This document shows, one piece after another, positions 9,862 to 20,301 of a DNA stretch of 64,000 bases. The notes under the pieces are model-generated. The model saw nothing but the letters and a program-made list of their open reading frames with translations. It did no database searches and was not told the DNA's origin. Origin of the DNA: Amoebophrya sp. A120. Its lineage: Eukaryota; Sar; Dinophyceae; Syndiniales; Amoebophryaceae. Where the stretch lies: contig CAJINV010000001.1 of NCBI GenBank assembly GCA_905178155.1, positions 5,305,994 through 5,369,993 on the forward strand, written 5' to 3'. The position numbers and the translations under genes are program-made. Numbering within the stretch: position 1 is the stretch's first letter; every line of letters begins with the position of its first letter.

Positions 9862-12800
9862 CTATGTGGTAGAAAAGCCATTCAAAAAGTCGAGGTTGGG
9901 AAAGGCCGGACTGGAGGCCTTGGCTCGACGGCGCTCCTCTCGTGCGAGGAAAAGCCGATCTTTTCGATCCGGAAGTGCTATTGGCGCCGCACCCGGTGGG
10001 CGGGCGGGCTGAAAACAAGCACTTTTGTCCTCTTCTTGCGCAATGTCGCCATGCAGTGGCCTACCCGTATAGCTGGTACTAGTATCCGCCGCGTTCGCAG
10101 AGACTCTACTCCCACCAGAAGCACCCCCGGCGCTGCCGAGGAGCTTGCTCCCCCTGCTGCCCCCCACCGGAAGAGGCTTCGGAACCGCAGCGGGCTGCGT
10201 TTGCTGCAGGTGCTGTTGCTGCTGGCCGCCCACGCGTGTACGGCTCGCACTGCGCTGCTGGTGTTGCTGCAGGAGCAGAGCAGCGGGAATCGGACGCTTC
10301 TGCTCCAGTGGGGACGACGCGGCGGCGACGCGGTTCTGCTCAAATTGATGTCCAAGCTTACTACCCGGCTTGGTATTTTGTGCCGGACTCCGTTGTCTCA
10401 TCTGTTGGCTACTTCGCGCGATGTTGTTCACAGACGCGTTGAGCCCGATCAGCTCGCTGCTGCTTCGCCGCAGGACGTTGGCACCCTGGCCCTTGCGCAG
10501 AAAGTTGGCGTGCACCGGCTGCGAGGGCGTCACCGTGCCCCCACCAGGGTCGCACTTGGATTTGGTTTTCCCCTCGGCGGGAGTGGGCGGCCCCGGCCCC
10601 GAAGCCGAACTGGAACTTCCTCCGTTTGAGATCTGCTCTACTGTGCCCGGTTGTGAAAAGGAGTTGCGCAAGTTCGCTGCACTCCGGTGGCAAGCCAGTA
10701 GCTTCGACTTCGATTTGTCCAGAGTCTGGGGCGGTGGCGCGGCCCCCTTTGAGCTTCGCCGAAAACTCGATGTGGCAAGATGATGAGCAGAGGGGTCAGT
10801 AGATGCAGGGTTAATATTATCTGCGCGTCCTGCGGTTTGCTTCACGATTCCCGCTTCTTGTTGTGCGGCAGGTCGTACGGTTGCTGCGGCTCCTACTGCG
10901 TTTGAACCAGTGTGTTGATCTCCCGTACTGGAGGAAAACGCTTGATGCGCTGTTAACAACCCAGCACTCAAACTGTCCTTTGTGCTGTTCCGGACATTCA
11001 TTTTTCCGCTGGCAGTAGAAGAAGTGGCTGCAGTAGTTGGTCTTACTCCTGGCAGGTTCGAACCGTGGCCACTTGGTGCAAGATCGGGCTTGACACTCGC
11101 GGGCCGCCCTGTAGAGTTACTAGAGGACGAGGATGACGACGGTGTTACAATAGTGGAAAAATTACCAGCACCACTTGCGCTTCCCACTCCCCCTACACTG
11201 GGGATCTTTGATGCAGCCCCATGCGAAGCTGTGCTTCCCAGCGAAAAAGACGCGTCGAGGTTCGTTTTGCCGCTTAACGCGACTTTGGTTGAAAAGTTCC
11301 AGGTTTTGTTCAAATTCTGCGAGGCCGCACTAAAATTCGCCGATCGCGTAGCCAGTGTGGGACTCTGACGAAGCGAGGTAAGACCGGAAGTACTAGATTT
11401 GCTCACGACCGAGGGGACCTGTGTGGGGCTTGAATTCGAAGCGCCGGAAGCGCTTGCCGCTGGTACTGCAGTTGGAGTAAGACCTGCAGTCGCAGCAGGG
11501 ACGGAAGTGGAAGTTGCGGTTTGGCTTGAACCTGATACAACCCCAGCAGGAGCAGCGGAAAGGTCAAGCGACACGCGACTCGACGTTCCGGTCGTTCGCG
11601 GTTTCGGCACAAACTTATTCGGAAGAAGACCGTTCGAAAAAGAGGCTGTCTATCCTGTGCAAAAGTATCGTACTCATCCCATTCATGCATTTACAAATTT
11701 CTTTCTCAAGTTAAATCCGTATTACAATATTTCTCATGGTGAGGAAATGTGTATTGCAATTGATACTAGTACGATACTTTTGCAATGCATACTGTCGCCA
11801 CCATACTCATTTTCGACGACACGTTGGCATTCGTTGACCGGGAGGATTGCGTTCGCTGCACCACGCGACTTACCAGGGCAGGCGCGGCCGGGTTGCTGGA
11901 GGAGGACGATGTTGTACTGCCGAACTGCATCGGGGGAGGAGCGGAGGACTGGGCGTGCACAGATGGTGCGGTAGAAGCAGCACCATTAACCGTACTACTT
12001 CCCGCATTGCTCTTTGATGGAAACTTTCGCAGGGTTGGTTTAAAGGCGTATGCGCCACTTGAAGAAGTTGATTTCTTGCTACTTGTTGCGGCATCAACGG
12101 GTCCAGGTGCTGCTGGTGTAGTAGTAGTTGTGCTCGATGCTATACCAGGAGCAGCTGCGGTAGATCTGCTTTCCGCCGATGCAGCGGCATCGAATGGCCT
12201 TTCCTGCGGAGCCGCTACAGAAGTACTCGTTGTCTTCGACGTGCCGGCAGTGACCACCTGAACCGGGCGATCGGCAGCGCGGGCCGAAGAACTTGCGCTG
12301 CCAGACCGAGACGGCGGTTGAGACGCGTGCGTTCCGCTACTTCGTGCGGGTTGCTGCGACGTCGTCGCTGTTTTCTCCTTACTGCTGGTGGGCGTGGTTT
12401 TTTTCCCGAACACATTCTCACAAATCGTCACGTGCTTTTTGTACGACACGGCGTTGAAACTGCGGGAGCAATTCGCGCACCGGAACAAGGTATCAAATGC
12501 AAAAATGTCTGGGTCTGGAAACTTGTGACGCTACGATGTGCATGATGAAAACACTTCCTAATGCAGTCCGGCATGACAAGTTCCCAAAACGTTTTCTCAT
12601 AGGCAATCCGCATGAGAAACTGCGTTTTTGCATGACAAAAGAGGCTGCGACTTTTGTTGGTTATGCAATACAGATTTTCATTTTCTAGGTATGGAAAGCT
12701 AGCATTACAAGTTCCAACCTTCCAGACCCAGACATTTTTACAATCCATACAAGGTGGGCTCGTTCTCTTCCGCGAGTAAGGTTTCCGCCTCCGCCTGAGC

Positions 12801-14505
12801 CGCAAGCTCGTGCGCTGTGAAAAGATTTAGACAAGAGAAGCATCCATGGACGTACAGCCTTGCTACTCAGACGCAGCGACTAGTGCTAAGATTCTTGAAT
12901 CTGCATTCTGTTGATTGAATTCAAAGAAAAGTGGTTCCATACCTCGTTCCGCGAGATTTTTGATGACTCGGTCATCCGCGAGGGTCGGCGTGCAAATGGT
13001 TGCGGCCTCCACTTCGTCGGGGATCCCAAAGGTTTCCACGAGGTCCTGTTGCGTCAACACGGAGCCTGGATCGTACTTCGGGGGCTTCTCGGGAAGAAAA
13101 GCAGGGGCTTGGCTGGTGTTCTTCTCTTCAACCACAACAACCTCGGGGCTGCTGCTGACCATGGACTGGGCGTCGAATTGGCCTGAGCGCGCGGCCTCGG
13201 ATCGCTGGTCGGACGAGGCCAGAAAATCGGTTGGTGACTTGCTCGTTGAGAAAAGTAGACTTGAACACAGCAGCGGTGACTGCAACTTCGGCTCCGGCAG
13301 CAGAGGGACCTCGGGCAAAAGTCTTCTCTCATGGTGCGACGTGCTCGTAGTTGGAATTGCTGCTTTGAAGGACCAAGGCGGCGCGTTGTCATTGCTACAA
13401 CTCCCGACGGCCGTCTTGCTCAGCGGAGGTTCGAGAAGCGTTTCCGGTGCTGCGGATCGGACCGATATCAAATGTAAAAATGTCTGGGTCTGGAAGATTC
13501 TGAGACTTGTCATGCATGTTTTGCATTGGCCGTGATGTCTGTGATGCATGCCCTAGCATCACAGATTTTTATTTTTTGAGGGCTTCGCGATGCCTATTCC
13601 GCATGACAAATTCCCTCTCCGCGTAGCGAAAATTGCATTCCCTTTGCTGCTCATGCAATACAGATTTTTTTGGAATCCAAATTCAGCAGCACAAGTTGCG
13701 GTCTTCCAGACCCAGACATTTTTGCATTTGATAACCGAGACAGCGCGCCGATTTACCAAGGGACTGATGCTATCCGGTGATGTTGTCTCCTCTGCCTTCG
13801 AAGAGGCGCCCTGGGAAAGCGTGCCATTGATGGTCCGCTCTGCGCTCCTTGCTTGCTCCGGTAAAGGCGCGGCGAGTAACTGAAAATCAATATCGAGGAA
13901 CGCCAATCAAAAAAACTATCTAGGGGACAGAGAGAGCAACAACTTAAGAACCTCGAGATCTCACTAAATTTTCTCAACCTTGTTACCCGCTTGTCCGGAT
14001 CCAGGCCTTTCGATCTTTCCATCGGCCCCGTGCTCGACGCGGAACCACTGCTGCCGATTTCCAGCGCAGAGGTCGACGCCGCGATTCGGCGATCGGGGTA
14101 GAAGAGCAATGGCTGCTCTTTCGTGCCGGTATAAGTATCTCCATTTGCGGCCACCGGTCCGGTCTGGTCCTCGTGCCTGCGGTTGAAGATCGTCGGCGGT
14201 TTTAATAGTTCATCCCGCCCGTTATCGCGCTCTTCGTCCAACCTCCCTGCGCGACCGAAGTGGAAAGACTGGCTGACGAGCGGCGCTTCGTCCGCCAAAG
14301 GAGGCCCCGCGTCAAAGCTCTGTTCTATCACGAAGGACCGGTCCATCTTGCGCGCGTCGAACTTGGGCCGCTTGGAGCGGAACACGTTCTTGCAGTTTTT
14401 CGCATGTTTCTCGAATGACTGCTGCACCAAAAAGGTTCGTTGACATGTGGGGCACTGAAACAGCCCCCGGCCGGTCGGCTCCCCTGGCGGGGGCGCGCGC
14501 ACCAT
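9862..14505 (-). CDS. ZC2HC1-like protein with two C2HC zinc fingers, six exons
   Basis: Exons are 14505-13987, 13879-13734, 13460-12943, 12814-12750, 12485-11792 and 11645-9862, summing to 3,726 nt and 1,241 aa with no internal stop. Introns 1 and 3 are GT-AG; introns 2, 4 and 5 are introner-like elements removed with one copy of a 5-bp duplication. The first finger is near the N-terminus (CPTC, then HAKNC, followed by NVFRSKRPKFD) and the second spans the intron 4 junction (CANC, then HVTIC). The finger spacing and the VFxxKRxxFD sequence after the first finger match ZC2HC1 (FAM164) proteins. The remaining two thirds is Ser/Ala/Pro/Gln-rich and probably disordered. The function of the family is poorly known. 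Without this model the region appears as five unrelated frames, three of which share a spurious peptide from the element ends. Confidence 0.82.
11651..11791 (-). mobile_element. Introner-like element, family 2, copy D (141 bp)
   Basis: Inverted ends are TATCCTGTGCAAAAGTATCG on the left and, reverse-complemented, TATGCATTGCAAAAGTATCG on the right, both continuing TACT. The 5-bp direct repeat CTGTC flanks it (11646-11650 and 11792-11796). The interior is AT-rich and unlike the other three copies. Its removal joins GCG ACA G to CC TCT in frame in the zinc-finger gene. Possible cuts give GT-CA or TA-AG, never GT-AG. Confidence 0.88.
12491..12749 (-). mobile_element. Introner-like element, family 1, copy A (259 bp)
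   Basis: The left end is TATCAAATGCAAAAATGTCT and continues GGGTCTGGAA; the right end, reverse-complemented, is TATGGATTGTAAAAATGTCT and continues GGGTCTGGAA. Direct repeats CAAGG lie at 12486-12490 and 12750-12754. It shares CATGCAATACAGATTTT and the GCATGACAA blocks with the copy at 13466. It splits the zinc-finger gene directly before the first cysteine of the second finger. Removal with one duplication restores ACC TTG TTC CGG. Confidence 0.9.
13466..13733 (-). mobile_element. Introner-like element, family 1, copy B (268 bp)
   Basis: The first nine bases, TATCAAATG, are perfectly inverted at the other end. The left end continues TAAAAATGTCTGGGTCTGG, and the right end matches it except for one T/C difference. 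Direct repeats ACCGA lie at 13461-13465 and 13734-13738. This is the least decayed copy and the best family reference. Removal restores GTC TCG GTC CGA in the zinc-finger gene. Cut choices give GT-CG at best. Confidence 0.9.
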
Positions 14506-15081
14506 GATTTTTGGGTAGAAGTTAGCTCCTGCGTTGCGGGCGACGGGTGGTTAAGTACTTCATCGAAGCGCTTTCCTCGATCGCAACATTTTGTGTTGCA
14601 TGCTCAACAAGTCAGACGTGACGCTCACCTATCGTACACTAACGGGCTCAACAAAACGAACTTCATGAGAGTCGTAAGTTCAAAAAGCAAAAGTCTTCGA
14701 TAGGTACAACCATGTGGAGAGAGGACCGCCAACCGAAGGAAACACACGCACCATTTTGTAGACAGAGCTGCTACAGCTCAGTGTCAGTTCCAAAATTGAT
14801 TCTGCTCAAACAGCAACAGGACGTCTGGCGTTACCACACGAACGTATTGCCTGCCTATCCAAGAAAACTCTCTGCCGCACAGTGGCGACGTGGAAGAATG
14901 TGAACACTTAGTCACTTGTTCTCAGACGAAAAGCGCAAGGTCGTCCTCGTCGCTCTCCAACAGCGTTTGCAACTGCAGATGTACGAAGAGGACAACAAGA
15001 CATGGATACTCCCAGAAGTCAGTGTCAGTGTCAGTCGCAGAGCAGAGCAGTCGAGGAGCATAGGTCACACCCAAAAGTTTT
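14506..15081. other. Intergenic, no gene seen
   Basis: This lies between the start of the zinc-finger gene and the stop of the GEN1-like gene. Short frames exist on both strands (for example plus 14712-14903) but none shows a domain or extends a neighbour. Confidence 0.5.
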
Positions 15082-17928
15082 TCAGTCCTCTGAAGATGAC
15101 GAAATAACGACAACTTCGTTTTCCTCACGAACAACATTGGTTTTCTTCACCGCAGGACCTCTTTCGGCCGTTCCTTCTTCGAAGGTGAGTCTCTTCTTTG
15201 TCGAACTCAGTACGTCCCGCGCAAACGTTTTTGCCGACCCCGTTTTTTCCGCAGCCGGTGTCAACAAGGTCGTATTGCCAGCCGTTTCCGGAGCGGCTCC
15301 AGCAGCGGCTCCGGCGATTCCCGTATGCAACTGCGACGAGGATGTTGCGGTAATTTTGCTACCTCGACCAGGAGGCGCTGTCGCTGTCGTGTTCTTCGCC
15401 GCAAAAGACGGAGCTAAGGAGCTCTTCGCCATGCCGCCGACCGGGTTCTTTCCCGGTATGTGCAGCCACTTGTCGAGGGAAAGGTGGCGGGCGACCTTCT
15501 TCTTTTCTGTTTTCTGTTGGCTAGTAGTGGATCCGCTGCTTGCTGCGTTTTGCTGCTGCGCTGCCCCGTCTGCACCTCCGTGTGATGCACTTCGCACAGG
15601 CTCGCTATTCGTCCCAGGTGGCAGAACGTCCGCTGATTCTCCAAAATCATCATCGTCCGCGACCAGCAAACTGCTCTTTCTGCTGAGCTTCCCGGAGCTT
15701 TTGGCTTTCGCTTTTGCGGACGTTTTCCTGGGCGTCTTCTTCGCCGCTGCGGATTTTGGCACATTCAGGTTGTCTAGCTCTTCCGCCCGACTTGGGTCGA
15801 ACCGGCGTACCAAAGACTTTCTTACCTCGATCCAACCACTGAACCCGAAGTCGACGCAGCACAGCCAATGTTCCCCGTCTTGTGTCTTCTTTTTCAGGTT
15901 CAGGCGGCCTGTCGGCGGACAAAGCCCGCAAAACGATTGTGAGTCCGCAGTGGTGCGTTGCTCTTGCTGCATCTTCAAGGCTTGTTGTGCAAGAAGTTCT
16001 TCCTGCTGCTTGCTCTTTGCGCTTTGCTCTTGCCTTTGCCGCATGATGCTAGTCAGGTGAAACGCATTTTTTGAATTGGCTGAGGGTGGAGGAAGCATCC
16101 CCGCCACTGGGACATCTTCTCTCGACGGTCGGGCCGCGATCGCGTCGCGGAAGTACTTTTCGGCGAGAACAGTCTTCAGCCCGTTGCTTGTTTTCTCCGC
16201 ATTCTGTGGCAGACAATCCTCCAGTAACTTCCTGTCCAGTGAAAACGCGCAGCCTTGCTCCGTCTTTCTTGCTACAATTTCGTCCACAATTCGCATCGCT
16301 ACTGCGTCTTTATTGAGTAGAGCGTCAGCGCCGCCGTCGAGCTTCGTGTACATGTCGAATGTTGTCACTATCTTGTGCCCCGCGTCACCTCCAGCGCACT
16401 CCGATAGTCTCTTCCGGAGCAGCTGCAGGCAGTCGCCCTCGTACACATTTCTGTTGTACTGCGTAGCCTCTTCGGACGCATGCAACCTCTTCCGGACCGA
16501 CTCCAGGTCCTCCGGCTCCGTCGGCTCTCCTTTTTTCTTTGCTGCGCGGTTTCTTTTCTTTACTTCCTTTTGTTGCTCTTTGACCTGCAGTTCGGAGATG
16601 CCGCGGCGAAGGTTTTGAATCAAGGCAAACGCCTTGGCTGGCCCCGTGCCGCTGGCACCTTCCCCGTCAAAGTCGGACCCGCTGAGCGCGGCCAGAAACG
16701 CGAGCTCGTAGCGATTTAAGCTGCCCGGACTGCTAATGTCGACCGTAATGGCACTTGTCGTCGTCGTCGTGCTTGGGGCAGACACGGCACAAACGCTTGA
16801 CGTTGCTGCATCGTTCGCACCTTCCAGCACACCTTCCTCGAAGTCGATTTTTCGCTTCTTTAGTGGCGACACTTCTTCGTCGCGGCCGTGGCTGCTCACC
16901 AGCGGTATCTGTTCTGCCGCTCCATTATTATTCCGCAGCTCCTCGCGTGCTCGCATCAGCCTTTCGAGCAGGGAATCGGTTCCGGAGTCAATAATTGGGC
17001 CAGTGGCCGACGCTGCTGCGGTGGAGCTAAAAGAGCGAGAGCTGGTACTCGGAAGAGTGGCTTTCGCTTCCCCGGGTGGTGGTACTGCAGACATGTTGTC
17101 TACATTTGCGCGGCAGAGGGAGCCTTTCTTGTTGGAAACTGGCGCCGGAGTGAAATTCACAGGCCTGCTGCTGCTGGCTGCCGACGTCGAGGAAGTACTT
17201 GCTGAAATTTTGGCTGTCTTCGGCGACCTTGGTTTCGCAATGATTGCATCCTTCAGCGCTGGCATCTGCACCAACTCGGCCGCCACTTCACTGGGCTTGT
17301 TCCTTGGTTGAAGCTTTTTCAGGAGAGTAAAAGCGCCGTAGAGCAGCGCGTCCCCATCGGGAGTGTCGACGAAGGACGCAACTCCCTTTTTCAGCAGGAC
17401 TGTCTGCAACGCGGCACACAGTGCCTCTGCCTCCCCAGGAGCTTCCAAAACATCCTGGCCGAACGCCCGGAACAGCGCAACGATATCGCTGTACAGGTCC
17501 TCGCTGAATCGCCTGCGGACCCGCGAAGGGTCCGATTTTTTTCCCCGGGGGACCTCTCTGCTGTCAAGAACGCCGATGACGCACTTGACGCCCAGCGTAA
17601 CGAGGCGGCAAAGTTTGCGAAAAATGGTCAAGATGACGAACTTGTCTTGCGCGTTACTGCCCCACTGGCGCTGCTGTTCCGCAAAACTTTCGCTCGCAAC
17701 GCGGGCACTTTCTGCAACAGCAGTCACACTACTTGCTGCGTTAGCGATCGTATTTCCACCGCCGAGGTTTGGCTGGTTGTGGAATATGAAGATTGCCTCC
17801 ACAATCCAGCGGGCGAGGTCGACAATCAGAATTTGGTCCTCCAAGAGCTCGGAAAGCCGCTGCCCCCCCTTCACGGGCCGGACAACGTCGTGGTCGTTCA
17901 GAAGTGGCCAAAGGCCCTTGACCGTCAT
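15082..17928 (-). CDS. GEN1: GEN1-like XPG/FEN-family structure-specific nuclease
   Basis: The product is 948 aa in one exon. GEN1/Yen1 enzymes resolve Holliday junctions and cut branched DNA. The N-terminal XPG domain begins MTVKGLW (family MGVxGLW) with catalytic Asp37 in VDLARW. The internal XPG domain shows EAPGEAEA at 162-169 (acidic Glu166 and Glu168) and DGDALLYGA at 191-199; the DGD...LYGA form is typical of GEN1 rather than FEN1, EXO1 or XPG. A further metal-binding Asp lies in SGSDFD (416-421), followed by GTGPAKAF, the expected helix-hairpin-helix start. About 190 Ser/Thr-rich residues separate the two halves of the internal domain. After residue 650 comes a Cys-containing module (FCGLCPP ... 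WLCCVDFGFSGW) and a basic, disordered tail with likely nuclear-localisation clusters. Nuclear action in recombination repair is inferred from the family. Confidence 0.78.
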   Translation of the reverse strand: MTVKGLWPLLNDHDVVRPVKGGQRLSELLEDQILIVDLARWIVEAIFIFHNQPNLGGGNTIANAASSVTAVAESARVASESFAEQQRQWGSNAQDKFVILTIFRKLCRLVTLGVKCVIGVLDSREVPRGKKSDPSRVRRRFSEDLYSDIVALFRAFGQDVLEAPGEAEALCAALQTVLLKKGVASFVDTPDGDALLYGAFTLLKKLQPRNKPSEVAAELVQMPALKDAIIAKPRSPKTAKISASTSSTSAASSSRPVNFTPAPVSNKKGSLCRANVDNMSAVPPPGEAKATLPSTSSRSFSSTAAASATGPIIDSGTDSLLERLMRAREELRNNNGAAEQIPLVSSHGRDEEVSPLKKRKIDFEEGVLEGANDAATSSVCAVSAPSTTTTTSAITVDISSPGSLNRYELAFLAALSGSDFDGEGASGTGPAKAFALIQNLRRGISELQVKEQQKEVKKRNRAAKKKGEPTEPEDLESVRKRLHASEEATQYNRNVYEGDCLQLLRKRLSECAGGDAGHKIVTTFDMYTKLDGGADALLNKDAVAMRIVDEIVARKTEQGCAFSLDRKLLEDCLPQNAEKTSNGLKTVLAEKYFRDAIAARPSREDVPVAGMLPPPSANSKNAFHLTSIMRQRQEQSAKSKQQEELLAQQALKMQQEQRTTADSQSFCGLCPPTGRLNLKKKTQDGEHWLCCVDFGFSGWIEVRKSLVRRFDPSRAEELDNLNVPKSAAAKKTPRKTSAKAKAKSSGKLSRKSSLLVADDDDFGESADVLPPGTNSEPVRSASHGGADGAAQQQNAASSGSTTSQQKTEKKKVARHLSLDKWLHIPGKNPVGGMAKSSLAPSFAAKNTTATAPPGRGSKITATSSSQLHTGIAGAAAGAAPETAGNTTLLTPAAEKTGSAKTFARDVLSSTKKRLTFEEGTAERGPAVKKTNVVREENEVVVISSSSED

Positions 17929-19200
17929 AGTTCTGGAGGTTTTTGGGTGTTACTGTACAATTTATCAATTTTTTTCAGATTAATGAAAACCTCGAAATCG
18001 GTCTCGGCACGGCAAAACAGATTTGTGGTTCTGCTCTGGTAAAGTTCTGGGTGGACTACTCAAGGCGCCGAAAGTCAAGCTAGTAGTCCAGTGTTGTCGC
18101 TGACAGGGCTCTTCATCTAAAAGTTAATTTTTTGAGATCGCCAAGGATCTCGTGGAGTACTGCACGCGGTTCCTTCCTCAAAAACACAATAAATCAAAAT
18201 CACGCAGTGCAGCAGTTTCAGAATAAAACTGAACTCCTACAACAAATCTAAAAAGTTCAGTTTGGTGGTTCGCAAAGAAACAAGTTCAAACAAGAGGCGG
18301 GATGCTTATAGATATGGCCTGTTTGGCGACATTTTGCGGAGACGACATCTGCGCTGGTTTGCGAAACTTGCACGATTTTCTTCACGACCATTTGATTCCA
18401 AATTTGGTACCTCACGACTTGATCGTCTCGCACTCGAAAATTGCACGAAGAAAAGAAGCAAGTGTTAGCAAAAAACGACAGAGTGTTAGGGAAGAAAAAT
18501 GACAGCACAATCAGATCGACTTGGAACGGTCAGTTTTGGCACGACAGCGACAACGACAACAATGCTGAACGAAGCAAACAAACGCAGGGCACAACCTCTT
18601 ATCTAGCTGGACCTTTTGAACGATCTCTCGTAGTTGCAAAAAACTTCGTTCCATACTACCTTTCAAGATTCCAAAGCCCGCTGCTGCAAGAATTGAAATG
18701 CCGATGTGCTTCGCGTTATTCAATGCATCTTATGGTTGTTCATTATTTGCGCATGTTTCTTTTTCTGGCTCTACTCGGTCATCCGCGTTGCGTAAGGGCA
18801 GGGAAAAGGCTGCATAGGACAAAAAAAGAATCTTTGTAGCTAGGTCTTCAAAAAAGCATGAAATGGTGCAAAATATCATTGTCTGAGAGGATTCGCGAAA
18901 AAAACATCAATGCACGCTGCCAATTGCTGATAGCCTCGCGATTTTCGGTCGCCTAAAACATTTTCAGACAAGCCGATATTGGTTTATGACAAAATGATAG
19001 ACAGTCGCCTATGCTGCTCATTCGATTTGTGACAACGGAAAAATTACTTGCGTTTTCTGAATTAATTAATGCTCTCTACTAGGTAGTTGTGCTGCTGTGG
19101 ATAATAGTTGTTTGTGGTTCGAACAGTGTTAAAAGGAATGCAAACGTCCCGTCCTCTGTTCGCGTTCAAAAAAAAAAGTAGGGCCAGGCTCATCCGCACC
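17929..19200. other. Intergenic; possible unassigned small exons
   Basis: No gene can be modelled with confidence. On the minus strand around 18723-18600 there is a short hydrophobic frame (GISILAAAGFGILKG) followed by a GTAGTATG that could be a donor, and another frame at 18508-18257; neither links to a start codon or known family. Plus-strand 18441-18839 (132 codons) opposes all neighbours. The part from 18840 to 19190 is AT-rich. Confidence 0.4.
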
Positions 19201-20301
19201 CTACTGTCCACAGTGGGACGGCATCGACGCGAAACCCCCGGCTAGTGAGTTGGCAAAGGACATAGACGGCATGGAGGCCATGGAGGAAAAGGCAACCGAA
19301 GAAGCCGCTTGCGTGCTGGGCGTGCAAATGTCGTCTTTCCCGCCCTTCCCCACTAACTGCAGCTCCTCGGCTGTCGTGGTCAAGAGGAGTGGTCCGGGGG
19401 TGAAGACATTCCGATTCTCCTCTGGCCGGCTGGCCTCGGGTCTGCCACCCGCTGCCGTGGTTGCCTGGAAGTGATATGGGTGGAGATGCAGACCGAATCA
19501 GCGGAGAACCCTTTAAGCAAAAGAAAAACAGGCTGCTCATGCAGATGATGTCGAGAAAAACGATGAGGACGAACTGTCCATACCTGCCCTCTGTCCTGGT
19601 CAAACCTCGTGTCCACTGTCGGGTGCTGGTTTGTGTCGTAGGGTTGCTTGGCAAATATCCGGTTCATCGTGTCCATGGGATGTTGCGCCGGTCGTGCCAT
19701 GGCGTTTTCGTTTGTTGATGCACTTCTGGATGCTTCACCGAATGCAGAGGACGTTGAGGAACTCGCTTTGTCGTCGCGTATTCTCCCTATCACATACCGG
19801 TCCGCCTTCTCCTCGGTCTCTGCCATGGATCGTAGTGCCTCTGCGCCACCCTCGTTTCGCTGGCTGAACCTGAAGGGAGGGGATGGAAAAATATTTATCA
19901 TTTTCGTCCGCATCATGTTGCAAGTGCAACTAGGTTCGAATGAGATTTCTATCTCAGAAGTAGCATTGAGATCTCAAATTCCCCCCTTACCTCTTCAGAT
20001 CGTAGATTTTGTCGTTCACGACGAGCAGGTGATCCTGTTTCGCCACTTCTTCCTTGGTAAACGCCCTTTGCACGAGAAACCGGTCCTCGGTCGCGGGGCC
20101 GGACGTCAGGAGCATTTTGTTTCTAAAATCTGCTGTCGATTGAGAATCTGGACACCAACGGAAACTAGATTTGTGAAACGCGGACCACAGGAGCAGGATA
20201 CAGTTTTGCAATAGGAAAGGCAACGCTTTCTGCTCTCTTGCTACTCTGACGGCGATGCGTTTTTGTCCGCTCACTAAGTCAGCCAGCTGATCTCTCGTCA
20301 T
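19201..20301 (-). CDS. Protein with degenerate cytochrome b5-like domain, three exons
   Basis: Exons are 20301-19991, 19869-19584 and 19464-19201, with GT-AG introns in phases 2 and 0, giving 286 aa. Around residues 79-115 the sequence FTKEEVAKQDH ... LLVVNDKIYDLKRF ... NEGG follows the cytochrome b5 fold (FTLEEVxxH ... WVVIxxKVYDVTKF ... HPGG). The first haem-ligating histidine of HPGG is Asn here, and the expected second His region reads VIGR, so haem binding is unlikely. The rest is Ser/Ala/Met-rich with no recognisable domain. A hydrophobic stretch in exon 1 (NCILLLWSAF) could itself be a small intron of multiple-of-three length (GTATCC to CGACAG); I left it in. No membrane anchor is evident. 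Confidence 0.55.

Noticed and set aside
12428-13906. Shared peptide CKNVWVWK in several frames, which looks like a conserved motif
   Set aside because: It is the translation of the introner inverted ends. The frames run into elements and the shared peptide is not part of any protein.
15002-16060. 352-codon plus-strand frame
   Set aside because: It is antisense to the low-complexity tail of the GEN1-like gene, where Ser/Ala/Lys codons keep the other strand open.
18441-18839. 132-codon plus-strand frame
   Set aside because: No recognisable domain, wrong orientation for the array, AT-rich composition.
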